Origin: JBFHES01 sp041584015
Lineage (GTDB): Bacteria > Bacteroidota > Bacteroidia > Bacteroidales > M50B96
Reading direction: 5' to 3'
Assembly (NCBI GenBank): GCA_041584015.1
Contig: JBFHES010000006.1
Coordinates: forward strand, 1 to 44,307
DNA: 44,307 nt
The position numbers and the translations under genes are program-made. This document shows, piece after piece, positions 25,263 to 33,956 of this stretch. Numbering within the stretch: the stretch's first letter is position 1; each line of letters starts with the position of its first letter. The notes beneath the pieces were generated by a model. It was not told the DNA's origin and did no database searches. It worked only from the letters and a program-made list of their open reading frames with translations.

Positions 25263-25925
25263 CTAATCCAGAATGGTGAAAATTTCTTCTTGCGACAATC
25301 TTGATTTTGGTGTTTTCTCAGGAGTGTTAAAATCGGTTTCCGTTCTATAGCCTATTGAAACAACAGAAACTGCGGTGAATCCTTTTTTACGTAAATTAAA
25401 TTCTTCGTCAATAGCCTTCATATCCAGGCCTTCCATAGGTAGGGCATCAATTCCCATGGCAGCAACACCGAGAAGAAAATTGCCAATATTCAAATACACC
25501 TGCTTTTCCATCCAGTGCTGCAAGTCTTTGTAGTCGTAGCGGTGCATGTCTGCAAAAATGTTTCGTGCCCCGTAAACCATTTGCTTGATTTCATCATTCG
25601 GATAGCGTCCATCATTCGATTCAACGTCGAGTAGGTGTTGCATGTACTTGTCATCGGCACTGGTTCTTGCACAGAAAACCACCACATGCGAAGCATCCAT
25701 TACTTTTGCTTCGTTAAACTGATAAAATCCTTGGGTGCCTTTCGCAATTCTCTTTTTTCCTTTCTCGGTATCGGCAATTATAAAGTGCCATGGTTGTAAG
25801 TTGGTGCTTGATGAACTCATTTGTAAAAGAGCCTTGACTTGCTCGTAATCCTCACTGGATATTTTCTTTGTTGGGCTGAATTCTTTTGTTGAGTAACGCC
25901 AGTTTAAAAGTTCTTTAATGTTCAT
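25263..25925 (-). CDS. Nitroreductase family protein (NfsB-like)
   Basis: The 220-residue protein matches flavin-dependent oxygen-insensitive nitroreductases: MNIKELLNWRYSTKEFSPTK, SSSSTNLQPWHFIIADTEKG (FMN-binding Ser/Asn/Gln/Pro pattern), LGVAAMGIDALPMEGLDMKA and SIGYRTETD near the C-terminus. It would bind FMN and reduce nitro groups, quinones or other electrophiles with NAD(P)H. It lies between the SDR gene and the ABM gene, spacing 56 and 75 bp, in a probable stress operon opposite an AraC activator. Length fits NfsB/YdgI-type enzymes. True substrate not visible. Confidence 0.93.
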   Translation of the reverse strand: MNIKELLNWRYSTKEFSPTKKISSEDYEQVKALLQMSSSSTNLQPWHFIIADTEKGKKRIAKGTQGFYQFNEAKVMDASHVVVFCARTSADDKYMQHLLDVESNDGRYPNDEIKQMVYGARNIFADMHRYDYKDLQHWMEKQVYLNIGNFLLGVAAMGIDALPMEGLDMKAIDEEFNLRKKGFTAVSVVSIGYRTETDFNTPEKTPKSRLSQEEIFTILD

Positions 25926-26000
25926 TTTGTTTAAATTATAGGGTTTGTGGTTGCTTGTTTAAATAATAGCTTCTGGTATTAAAAGTGATTATGCTTTGGA

Positions 26001-26297
26001 TTATTGAATGCAAGTCATCTCGTGAACAATAAACTCTTCAACGGCACCTTCTGTTGCTTTAAGGTATGCTGCTAAGTTCGAGCTGCCCATGTGTTTTTGC
26101 CAAAGCGCTCTGGTCTCCCAGGTCTCGTGGAATAGGAAAAAATCAGGATTCTCATTATCCTGATGCAAGTCGTAATTAATGCATCCTTCCTCTTTTCTGG
26201 TCGGCTCTATAAGCTTTAAGAGTTCTGTTTTTACCAATTCTCTCTTTTCTTGTTTAGCCAGAATTCTAGCCACAATTGTTAATTTTTGATTGCTCAT
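26001..26297 (-). CDS. ABM-domain putative quinol monooxygenase (YgiN-like)
   Basis: The 98-residue protein is a single antibiotic biosynthesis monooxygenase (dimeric alpha/beta barrel) domain: LTIVARILAKQEKRELVKTE, TRKEEGCINYDLHQDNENPD, FFLFHETWETRALWQKHMGS. The motif order and size match YgiN-type quinol monooxygenases or heme/aldehyde-tolerance proteins. It is the first gene of the minus-strand group and has a TAGATTTG box upstream. The neighbouring nitroreductase and SDR suggest quinone or electrophile handling. Catalytic role is not proven by the sequence. Confidence 0.88.
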   Translation of the reverse strand: MSNQKLTIVARILAKQEKRELVKTELLKLIEPTRKEEGCINYDLHQDNENPDFFLFHETWETRALWQKHMGSSNLAAYLKATEGAVEEFIVHEMTCIQ

Positions 26298-26320
26298 GTT
26301 GTGTACAATTTATTTTGATA

Positions 26321-26328
26321 CAAATCTA
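26321..26328 (-). promoter_or_regulatory. Candidate -7 box of the ABM/nitroreductase/SDR genes
   Basis: TAGATTTG on the minus strand matches TAnnTTTG, 24 bp before the ABM start. No TTG sits at the usual -33 distance; a direct repeat TTGTAT (26343-26348 and 26351-26356) occupies that place instead, which could be where an activator such as the divergent AraC protein binds. Confidence 0.45.
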
Positions 26329-26342
26329 GATGAACGATATGT

Positions 26343-26356
26343 TTGTATTGTTGTAT
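26343..26356. promoter_or_regulatory. Direct repeat TTGTAT, possible AraC operator
   Basis: Two copies of TTGTAT, start to start 8 bp apart, lie in the 182-bp divergent region between the ABM gene and the AraC gene, where the -33 element of the minus-strand promoter should be. Short repeats can occur by chance; assignment is an inference from position. Confidence 0.3.
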
Positions 26357-26479
26357 GCAAAAAGGAAATAATTGTATTTATCTTGGTAATTGCTTCTGTA
26401 ATGTAGATATATGTCCAATTTGTGGCTGTTTGTTATAGATAATTACCTTTATTTGCACAATTAATCAATTATTGATACC

Positions 26480-27337
26480 ATGTTTGCAGAGTCGATAAGT
26501 AAGATATTTGAAATCCATTTTGAAGAGATGGACAGCTGGGGAATGCGTCCGCGGAAGAATAATTTTTTTGAAATTGTTTATGTAGAGAAAGGAGCAGGCA
26601 TGCAATGTATTAATCAGCATGAATACGCTTATAACGAAGGGAACATTTTTTTACTGCCTCCATTGGATTGTCATTCATTTAAAATTATTGAACCATCACG
26701 GTTTTATTTTATTCGCTTTACCGATCATTATTTTCTCAAAAATGATGGGCTTACAGATTATAATGCATGGTTTGATAAAATTGCATACATCGTTGCAAAT
26801 TATAACAAAGTGCCTGGAGACATCATTTCTTCGGATCGCGAACGACAATACATTATCAATACCATTACATCAATCTATCAGGAATATTCATTATCCGATA
26901 GCTACTCTGAATCGATCATTAGTGGTGGTGTGGCTTCAATTCTTAATATTTTAGCAAGAAGCATTGAGAAGAAATATGTTGAGCAGGCCAATGAAATCGA
27001 TAATCGCTTTGGTGAAATATTAAGATACATCAATACTAATATTTTCGATAAAGAATTATTGCGCGTTCCTGTGCTGGCGGAAAAGTTCAGTATATCTAAA
27101 TCTTATTTTTCAGAGTATTTTAAAAAGCAAGCAGGCCTTAGCTTGATAGATTATATCCTCAAATCAAAGCTCAAGATAGTTGAAACAAAAGTTTTACATA
27201 CCGATATGAGTCTGAAGGAAATAGCTTTTCAACTAAATTTTACCGATAGCAGCCATTTGGCCAAATCGTTTAAAAAGACTTATGGCATGACCATTAAGGA
27301 GTTTAAGAAGAGCGGTCAGATTTGTTGCGCCAAGTAA
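26480..27337 (+). CDS. AraC-family transcriptional regulator
   Basis: The 285-residue protein has an N-terminal cupin-like effector domain (about 15-100; GAGMQCINQHEYAYNEGNIF and LPPLDCHSFKIIEPSRFYFI) and a C-terminal double helix-turn-helix (about 185-285). In the latter, VLAEKFSISKSYFSEYFKKQ, LIDYILKSKLKIVETKVLHT and LKEIAFQLNFTDSSHLAKSF with the terminal YGMTIKEFKKSG are typical. It is transcribed away from the ABM-nitroreductase-SDR set, so it is the likely regulator of that set. Its stop is 3 bp from the stop of the convergent AlkD gene. Confidence 0.92.
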   Translation: MFAESISKIFEIHFEEMDSWGMRPRKNNFFEIVYVEKGAGMQCINQHEYAYNEGNIFLLPPLDCHSFKIIEPSRFYFIRFTDHYFLKNDGLTDYNAWFDKIAYIVANYNKVPGDIISSDRERQYIINTITSIYQEYSLSDSYSESIISGGVASILNILARSIEKKYVEQANEIDNRFGEILRYINTNIFDKELLRVPVLAEKFSISKSYFSEYFKKQAGLSLIDYILKSKLKIVETKVLHTDMSLKEIAFQLNFTDSSHLAKSFKKTYGMTIKEFKKSGQICCAK

Positions 27338-27340
27338 GCT

Positions 27341-28015
27341 TTACTTCTTTTGTCTACTCACCATTTCATTAATCCAGATGGGTGCATAAGGAGAGGTGCA
27401 ACCTTTGGCGGTTGGATAATCGCGATAAATACCCAATTGCTCACCAATGTTTAATGCTTGTTCTCTATATCTGGCGAAATTGATACCCAATTCTACGAGT
27501 GCAAAATTCATTGTCCATTGTACTTCTGGTACGGCAGTTCCCATTTCGGCTTCAATGCGATTTAAGAGCGCGTCTAAATCCAGTCCATCAGGATTTTTTG
27601 CAATTCGTATTGATGTTAAATTCCAACCAGATCTGGCGGCCATGGGGTTGTCTGCCTGCATCCATTTCTTGCGCAGTGTTTCCTTATCAGGATGTTTGTT
27701 AACTATATAAGCATTCATCCAATCTGCTACTCGAACAAATTTCATCGAACATACTAGCTTGTCTAAATCATCTGATGAAATCAGTTTGATTTTCATCAAT
27801 AGTATGGCAAGTAATCGTGCATCTATATTCTCTGTTGCCCATAACTCCATAGCCAGGTCGTGGTTTGCTTTTAACTTTTTAGCAAGCTTTCTAATGTCGC
27901 CTAACTTTACACCAAACATATTACTGTGAGCTCCACTCTTAGTGTAATGCGCTTTGGTTTTATCGTCGCCAAGTGCTTTAAGTTCATTTAAAATATCCTT
28001 AGTATTGGTATTCAT
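27341..28015 (-). CDS. DNA alkylation repair protein (AlkD-like)
   Basis: The 224-residue HEAT-repeat-like protein fits the AlkD/DNA alkylation repair family: LKALGDDKTKAHYTKSGAHS near the N-terminus, FGVKLGDIRKLAKKLK, MELWATENIDARLLAILLMK, FVRVADWMNAYIV, and KKWMQADNPMAARSGWNLTS. AlkD-type glycosylases remove bulky or cationic alkylated bases without base flipping. The DNA-facing Trp/Asp of the family seem present in WATENIDARLLA, though I could not align it. It converges with the AraC gene. A 106-bp gap separates it from the DHFR-like gene upstream. Confidence 0.88.
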   Translation of the reverse strand: MNTNTKDILNELKALGDDKTKAHYTKSGAHSNMFGVKLGDIRKLAKKLKANHDLAMELWATENIDARLLAILLMKIKLISSDDLDKLVCSMKFVRVADWMNAYIVNKHPDKETLRKKWMQADNPMAARSGWNLTSIRIAKNPDGLDLDALLNRIEAEMGTAVPEVQWTMNFALVELGINFARYREQALNIGEQLGIYRDYPTAKGCTSPYAPIWINEMVSRQKK

Positions 28016-28121
28016 TGCCTTGTGTTTTATTGTTTATGTTGCAAACTAATGCTTCAGGATGTACATTGGAATTTACTGCGTAAAGCCTTTTGTACAGAAG
28101 CTAACCTAAGCCTTTAAGTAG

Positions 28122-28661
28122 TTATCTTTTTCGTTTATAATGATCCTGAACCAATTGATTTAAGTGAAGTTTTGAGGATACATGTTCAAATTCTAATTCT
28201 TTTTGTAATGATGAGAACAGTGGAGCACCGCCACCTAAGAGAATTGGGAAAGTGGTGAGTATTAATTCATCGATAAGATCTTCCTTCAGAAAGCTCTGAA
28301 TGGTTGACCCTCCATCAATATAAAGTCTGTTGAATCCTTTCTGATTCAAGCTCTCGATAATGTCTTTTAATTCACCATATACCAATTCAACTTTACCAAT
28401 GTATGCTTTGGGAACTTCGCTTAAGGTCTTGCTCAAAACAAAAACCGGTTTTGTGTAAGGCCAGTCACAATCAAAATTACAAACCGTCTCAAAGGTTACG
28501 CGTCCCATAAGAATAGCATCGGTGTTTGCCATTAGCTGTCCGTAGCCCATGTCTTTATGTTCAGGATTCGGAACAGCTTCCAGCCACCCTAATCCACCAT
28601 TTCTATCTGCAATAAATCCATCCAGACTTTTTGCAATGAATACAGTATTTCTTTTTTCCAT
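28122..28661 (-). CDS. Dihydrofolate reductase/RibD C-terminal family protein
   Basis: The 179-residue protein has the RibD_C/DHFR-like fold signature: VFIAKSLDGFIADRNGGLGW (8-27), then DAILMGRVTFETV (48-60), PVFVLSKTLSEVP, RLYIDGGSTIQSFLKEDLID and LTTFPILLGGGAPLFS. The family is NADPH-dependent, but many members are not true DHFRs and have unknown substrates. It starts 15 bp after the hybrid kinase gene, so they share a transcript. No folate or riboflavin gene is nearby. Confidence 0.88.
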   Translation of the reverse strand: MEKRNTVFIAKSLDGFIADRNGGLGWLEAVPNPEHKDMGYGQLMANTDAILMGRVTFETVCNFDCDWPYTKPVFVLSKTLSEVPKAYIGKVELVYGELKDIIESLNQKGFNRLYIDGGSTIQSFLKEDLIDELILTTFPILLGGGAPLFSSLQKELEFEHVSSKLHLNQLVQDHYKRKR

Positions 28662-28676
28662 GTAGGGGTGTTTCTT

Positions 28677-31600
28677 TTAGAATTTAAGGTACTTCTTTAT
28701 CAGCACGAACAATACTTCGGCACTTATTGGTTTCGATAAAAACTCATCGCATCCATTACTTAATGCCAGGTTTTTGTCGGATTGTGACGAGTAAGCTGTT
28801 AGGGCGATAATGGGCATACCGGGTTGTAATGCTTTAATCTTCTTTGCTGCTTCATGTCCATTCATTATTGGCATTTTAATATCCATAAGCACCAGATCAA
28901 TTTTTTGTTCATTTATGCAATAGTCTACTGCTTCTTTGCCGTTTCTGGCGTGTAGCAAGTTATAGCGTTCCGTTGTTTTTCCCTGAAACAGAGCTTCCAG
29001 GTAGAGGTAATTTATTTCTTCATCTTCAGCAATAAGGATGTTATATGTTGCCTCAGTGGGTTTCGATTCAACTTGTGGATTGTTTTCAAACAACTCTGTA
29101 TTCACGCCAGCACCGGGATGATGCGGAATGTTTACATAAAAAGTTGCACCATTTCCTTTGTCTGATTTAAGCGAAATATTTCCACCAAGTAAGGTTGCAT
29201 TCTCCTGCGAGATGGATAAACCTAATCCTAATCCTCCCGTTTTTTCTGAGAGTTCTTTATTTTCCTGTGAGAAGCGTTCGAATATGATTTGATGATTTTT
29301 TGGGGCAATACCAATTCCGGTATCTTTAATATACAGCACCAGCTGCTTTTGATCCACATAGTACCCAAATTCTATATATCCTTGAATGGTGTATTTTAAA
29401 GAGTTTTCCAAGAGGTTGCTCATTATTTTGTGCAACTTAAGCTGATCAGAAACTATGTGACTTTGCTCATCATCCAGTCCTTTTTTAATATACAGCGGAA
29501 GGTCTCGTTCATTTGCTTTAATGCTAAAGATGGAGAATAGTTCCATCAGAAAATCATTCAAGCAAAACTCTGTATTGATAAGTGTATTCTGTTTGGTTTC
29601 CAGAGTAGATATTTCTAAGATGTCATCAATAATTCGAAGTAGTTGATTGCTGCTGTTCTGAACAATTTTAGCGTAGTAGCTTCTCTTTTCATGAGAAATA
29701 ATCGGATCATCCAACATTCGTGAAAACCCAATTATGCCGTTCATTGGCGTGCGTATCTCATGCGACATGTTGTTTAAAAATTCTGTTTTTAAACGGTTGG
29801 CTTCTTCTGCTTTTTCTTTGGATGCTATTAAATCTTTTTCAATGGTTTTTAATGGAGTAATATCAGTAATAAAGCCTTCAATAAGGGAATCGCTATTGTT
29901 ACTTGTATCAGCAAATCCTTTTTCCCATACCCACTTTTCTTCTCCGTTTTTACATTTAATCTTATATTCAATTGTAAATGAAACTTGATTATTAATGGCT
30001 GTACTTACTTCTGAAGCTACCTTGGCTCTATGATCGTTATGAATTATTTCATTCCAACTAACCACCTTGTTTAGTAGTACTTCTTCAACTCTGTAACCTG
30101 TTAATTCTTCAACTCCTTTACTTATAAATAGCATCGTCCAATCGTCGTCTTTCCTGCATTGGTAAGCTATGCCTTTTAAGTTACTAAGTAAGTTGCGGAG
30201 TTTTCTCTCGTTAGTTTGTGAAACCTTCTGTGACGCTATTAATTCTTTATTAATGGATTCCAGCTTAGAACTTAATGCCTCAAACTCATTACTCTTTTTA
30301 ATGTATTTCTGTTCGTTCTCTTTGAGCTCGGTAACATCCGTTGAGAAAACAATTATCCCGGCAATTTCATTTTCATGATTGAAATAAGGTACTTTGTCAG
30401 TAAGCAGCCATTTTATCTTTCCGTTAGCCATAGGTAACGGTTCTATTATTCCTTTTTTTGTTTTGCCGGCTTTCATTACCTCCAGATCGTCGGCATAATA
30501 TTTATCCGCCATTTCAGGATATACATCTTTTGACGCTTTGCCCTCAATTTGATCTTTGGGCAGACCGGTTATGTGTGCAACCGTATCTGTTATTCGGAGG
30601 ATGTTGTTATCCTTGTCCTTAAAAATAATGAGTGTCGGATCGTTTTCTAATATCAGGCTCTGCTCCCTTATGCTTTCGTTAAGAGAACCTTCGCTTTTCT
30701 TTCTTCTGGAAATATCCTTTGCCATGACAATGTACATGGATGTTTTTTTGTCTGTTGTTCTGCGTGCTGCTATGGACGCATCAACCCAAATGTAATCACC
30801 ATTTTTATGCCTTAGCCTTTTTTCCAGGCTGTATTTGTGAATTGCTCCGGTACTAATTTTCTTTAAGAGGGCTAACTCTGCATCTAAATCATTTGAGTGT
30901 GTAATGTCAACAAAGTTTATTGCCAGAAACTCATCCTTTGAGTAGCCCAGCATACGCAGGAATTCATTGTTAACATTTACTTGATCGCCGTTCTCGTCAG
31001 CTAATGCAATTCCAATATTTGCATTATCAAATACACCTCTGAATTTCTCTTCGTTTTCTTGTAATGCTAATTTTATCCGTTTTTGCTCGGTTATATCAAT
31101 TGATGTGGTAGGATAAATTTTATTTCCATTCTCATCATGGTCAACATGCGCATACATCCGAACATCGAAATGACTTCCATCCTCGCGTTTGGCTTTAAAT
31201 TCTCCTACATAAAAGCCATTCTTCTTGAGTTTATCAATAATGATATCAGGCAAGCTATTATCTGCGCAATGTTTAGAAAGAGAGCTGCCAATAATTTTAG
31301 TGGTGCTTTTATAACCCCAAATATCAGCATAGGCCTGGTTTGCATAAATGAACCTTACATTATGGTCCAGGATACTAAAGGCAATTAATGAATGTTCCAG
31401 CACTTGATTGAACATCCTAAGTTTAGTGTTACTTAATTCTTCCGCAGTTATGTCTTTGAAACTGCAAAATGTCTTTTTGAATATTCCTTGTTCATCGTAT
31501 ATGGCCTTACCTTCCAGTACAATTGAAATGTATTCACCAGACTTCTTCTTGATTTTATATTTAACATTACTTACCGATCCCTTTTTTTGAAGCACCGGAA

Positions 31601-32246
31601 AGTTAGCTTTTAACACTGTTAAGTACTCCGGATGCAGGAAGTCACCGAACCATTTACCAATAACTTCCTTTCGGGAATACCCAAGTATTTCTATCCACTT
31701 TGAGTTAATATCCATGAATAGTCCATCTCTGTCTAATGAATGAAAGGCTACTGGTGCATTATCATAAGCGGCCTGATGCCTGGCTGTTGGGGCGTTGGTT
31801 TTATTTATTTCTACTCTGGCGCTTGTCTCTTTATGTTTTATGGCCGTAACATCTTGATGGATGCCAAGCATTTTTGCAGGACTATTTTCCGTTTGCTGAA
31901 TTAGCATGGCTTTACATCGAATCCAAACCGTTGAGCCATTGGCGTGCTTGTAGCGAACCGTTTGCTCGTAATGGTGCTTTGGAGTCTTTAAATAGGCACT
32001 AAGATTAAGGAGTGCTGCTTCCAGATCATGCTGATTAATGATATCCTGCCAGGCATTAGCTGTTGAGGGTATCTTCCTAGGATCATATGCTAATAATGTC
32101 CAAAATTTCGAATGCATCCATTCGCTTGCAGGTTCAGCTAGATCCCAAAACCAGATTCCATCTACTGATCCTTCTTGAGTCAGCTTAAATATGCGCTCAT
32201 CTTTTTTAATGAGCTCATACAATTCTTTTTTGAAATGACCTACCAT
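28677..32246 (-). CDS. Cytosolic hybrid sensor histidine kinase with six PAS domains
   Basis: The 1189-residue protein has no transmembrane segment. PAS/PAC units lie at about 20-135, 155-270, 275-392, 393-515, 525-640 and 680-800; the last five show the PAS start (such as YDNAPVAFHSLDRDG) and the PAC end (ITPLKTIE or DITEQKR type). A HisKA domain follows with NMSHEIRTPMNGIIGF (His829), then an HATPase domain containing NLLENSLKY, DTGIGI and GLGLGLSI, then a receiver domain (1069-1189) with Asp1122 in LVLMDIKMP. It autophosphorylates and passes the phosphate to its own receiver; no response regulator is adjacent. Input could be redox, light or ligand; no cofactor residue can be fixed by eye. 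Confidence 0.93.
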   Translation of the reverse strand: MVGHFKKELYELIKKDERIFKLTQEGSVDGIWFWDLAEPASEWMHSKFWTLLAYDPRKIPSTANAWQDIINQHDLEAALLNLSAYLKTPKHHYEQTVRYKHANGSTVWIRCKAMLIQQTENSPAKMLGIHQDVTAIKHKETSARVEINKTNAPTARHQAAYDNAPVAFHSLDRDGLFMDINSKWIEILGYSRKEVIGKWFGDFLHPEYLTVLKANFPVLQKKGSVSNVKYKIKKKSGEYISIVLEGKAIYDEQGIFKKTFCSFKDITAEELSNTKLRMFNQVLEHSLIAFSILDHNVRFIYANQAYADIWGYKSTTKIIGSSLSKHCADNSLPDIIIDKLKKNGFYVGEFKAKREDGSHFDVRMYAHVDHDENGNKIYPTTSIDITEQKRIKLALQENEEKFRGVFDNANIGIALADENGDQVNVNNEFLRMLGYSKDEFLAINFVDITHSNDLDAELALLKKISTGAIHKYSLEKRLRHKNGDYIWVDASIAARRTTDKKTSMYIVMAKDISRRKKSEGSLNESIREQSLILENDPTLIIFKDKDNNILRITDTVAHITGLPKDQIEGKASKDVYPEMADKYYADDLEVMKAGKTKKGIIEPLPMANGKIKWLLTDKVPYFNHENEIAGIIVFSTDVTELKENEQKYIKKSNEFEALSSKLESINKELIASQKVSQTNERKLRNLLSNLKGIAYQCRKDDDWTMLFISKGVEELTGYRVEEVLLNKVVSWNEIIHNDHRAKVASEVSTAINNQVSFTIEYKIKCKNGEEKWVWEKGFADTSNNSDSLIEGFITDITPLKTIEKDLIASKEKAEEANRLKTEFLNNMSHEIRTPMNGIIGFSRMLDDPIISHEKRSYYAKIVQNSSNQLLRIIDDILEISTLETKQNTLINTEFCLNDFLMELFSIFSIKANERDLPLYIKKGLDDEQSHIVSDQLKLHKIMSNLLENSLKYTIQGYIEFGYYVDQKQLVLYIKDTGIGIAPKNHQIIFERFSQENKELSEKTGGLGLGLSISQENATLLGGNISLKSDKGNGATFYVNIPHHPGAGVNTELFENNPQVESKPTEATYNILIAEDEEINYLYLEALFQGKTTERYNLLHARNGKEAVDYCINEQKIDLVLMDIKMPIMNGHEAAKKIKALQPGMPIIALTAYSSQSDKNLALSNGCDEFLSKPISAEVLFVLIKKYLKF

Positions 32247-32739
32247 ACCTTTTGTTGCATTTTAATCCATACAGAGGATGTGCAAATGGCAATCATGAAT
32301 TTTACAAATGAAAATTGCCATAATCGTATTGAACTTATCTGGTTTAAATGGCTCATGAAGAAGAAGGTAATCCTAATCTCCATGTCCATCATTCGTTTGT
32401 TGTATACATTAACTGCTAAAGTTATGAAAAAGTTTAATCCTAGCCGTTAGAACGGATCTAAAATTAGTACTAGATCAACGCAGAGCTAAATGCTTAGAGG
32501 CTATATTTAGCAGCGATTCTAATCACCAAGTTTCTTATTATCGCTTTATAAAATTAGTTTATTTTGAATCGTGGAGCCTAGATGATTAAGTTGGTTATTC
32601 GTAGAAATTGCTGGTTAGCTATTTGCGATGGTGATGAGCTCTTCAAACTGAAGTGACATCATTCATCCCTTCACCAATCAAGCTTTGACTAATCCAAATG
32701 AAAAGCTATGTTCATTAAGCCTAGAGTCTCTTGTCAATG
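32247..32739. other. 493-bp intergenic region with inverted repeats
   Basis: No gene is supported. Two short inverted repeats are visible: ATGGCAAT/ATTGCCAT (32286-32293 and 32314-32321), 40 bp upstream of the kinase start, and GCTAAAT/ATTTAGC (about 32487-32513). The plus-strand frame of 91 codons that crosses the kinase start is Phe/Ile/Leu-rich and lacks a family pattern, so I do not call it. Confidence 0.5.
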
Positions 32740-33699
32740 CTAGGTTAAGTCCTTGAACTCTACTTTTTCGCAAACCCAGATGGTTCTGGCAAAGATTTTT
32801 CCTTTCTTTTCAGCGTTGCAACGATCGGTAACTTTAAGTCCGGCATCTTTTATAATAAGCTCAATGTCTGCGGTAGATACAATAATTATACGCGGACTTC
32901 GATTGGCCGTGGACTGTATAATGTGTGAGATGCTATCGTTATTTGCATAGCTGTATAAATTGTACGGAAGGTCGATTATTGCTGCGTCGTAGTTGAACTC
33001 AAGGTCTTTAATATCCATAAGGTGCACAGCTGCCGTATAGTTAAAGTGAGCAAGGTTTGCTTTTGTGTATTTACAAGCTTTCCAATTAATGTCGCATCCT
33101 TCAATGTTGAAACCGGAAATGCAGGCTTCCAGCAAAACGGTTCCTACACCGCAACATGCATCTAATAAACGCAAGCTTTTATCTCCTTTGGCAGCAATAC
33201 TCACAAGGGCTTTTGCAATAGGCATGTTCATGGCACTGCTGAATGAAAATGGTTTTTGCTTGTGTTTAAACCAGTCGGTATCGTGTTTTTGTAAAATGCC
33301 GAAATACCACCTGTTTTCAAAAAAGCAAATGGAGTAGATGATCGTTGGTGTCACGTAATCCGGATCTCCTTCTATGCAATAACCAATGTCTCTGAGTTTA
33401 TTTAGTCTTTCGGTATATCTGGTTTCATCGCCTTCCAGTACTAGGTATTCAGCTTTAAAGCCATCGACATGAAGTTGCTTGTTTTTTACGATTTGCAACA
33501 GCTCAGCATAATCCGTATCTGAAGAAAGAATATCAAATCTGTTTTTAATAAACGGGCTGATGGAAGGATCAATTTTGATATTGGAGAAGAGTAGCTTCTT
33601 ATTTTCCTCTTCATTGAATAATTGCCGCGATTCTAACTTACATAGTTCCGTATTATGAATGTCGTATTTGAATGAATAGATGAACTTGTAATTGTGCAT
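32740..33699 (-). CDS. TRM11-like SAM-dependent tRNA guanine methyltransferase
   Basis: I start at the ATG at 33699 (MHNYKFIYSFKYD...). The frame opens 33 codons earlier (MQQHLHP...), but that extension is Asn/Gln/Ser-rich and unlike the family start. The protein (about 319 residues) has a THUMP-like N-terminal part and a C-terminal Rossmann methyltransferase: LDACCGVGTVLLEACISG as SAM-binding motif I, then EGCDINWKAC, and IIDLPYNLYSY as the D-L-P-Y catalytic motif of N2-guanine methyltransferases. This is the TRM11/TrmG10-like group. The exact tRNA site is inferred only from the family. It stands alone. Confidence 0.85.
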   Translation of the reverse strand: MHNYKFIYSFKYDIHNTELCKLESRQLFNEEENKKLLFSNIKIDPSISPFIKNRFDILSSDTDYAELLQIVKNKQLHVDGFKAEYLVLEGDETRYTERLNKLRDIGYCIEGDPDYVTPTIIYSICFFENRWYFGILQKHDTDWFKHKQKPFSFSSAMNMPIAKALVSIAAKGDKSLRLLDACCGVGTVLLEACISGFNIEGCDINWKACKYTKANLAHFNYTAAVHLMDIKDLEFNYDAAIIDLPYNLYSYANNDSISHIIQSTANRSPRIIIVSTADIELIIKDAGLKVTDRCNAEKKGKIFARTIWVCEKVEFKDLT

Positions 33700-33956
33700 G
33701 TTTTGCTCTGGAATTGGCGTGTGATTATTGCTGGTATTTACTTCTTGTTTATCGGATGAATTTGAATTGACTAAAATAGGATGTAAGTGTTGTTGCATTC
33801 CAGGTGCCTTTTATCCAATTGCTTTCTTGCGAGAGCTCATCGCTTTGCTTCTTGCATGAGAAAAATATGAGTAGCAAAAGAACGTTATTTATAATCTGTG
33901 AGATTTTCATGTTCATCAATTAGCTCGTCTTTTCTCAATGGTAAATGTGTATCCTT

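Noticed and set aside
32175..32450. Plus-strand 91-codon frame across the start of the hybrid kinase gene
   Set aside because: Half lies antisense to the kinase; composition is Phe/Ile/Leu-rich with no domain pattern and no promoter box was seen.
33700..33798. Longer start of the TRM11-like protein (MQQHLHP...)
   Set aside because: The 33 extra residues are Asn/Gln/Ser-rich and unlike the family; the ATG at 33699 gives the usual N-terminus. Not fully excluded.
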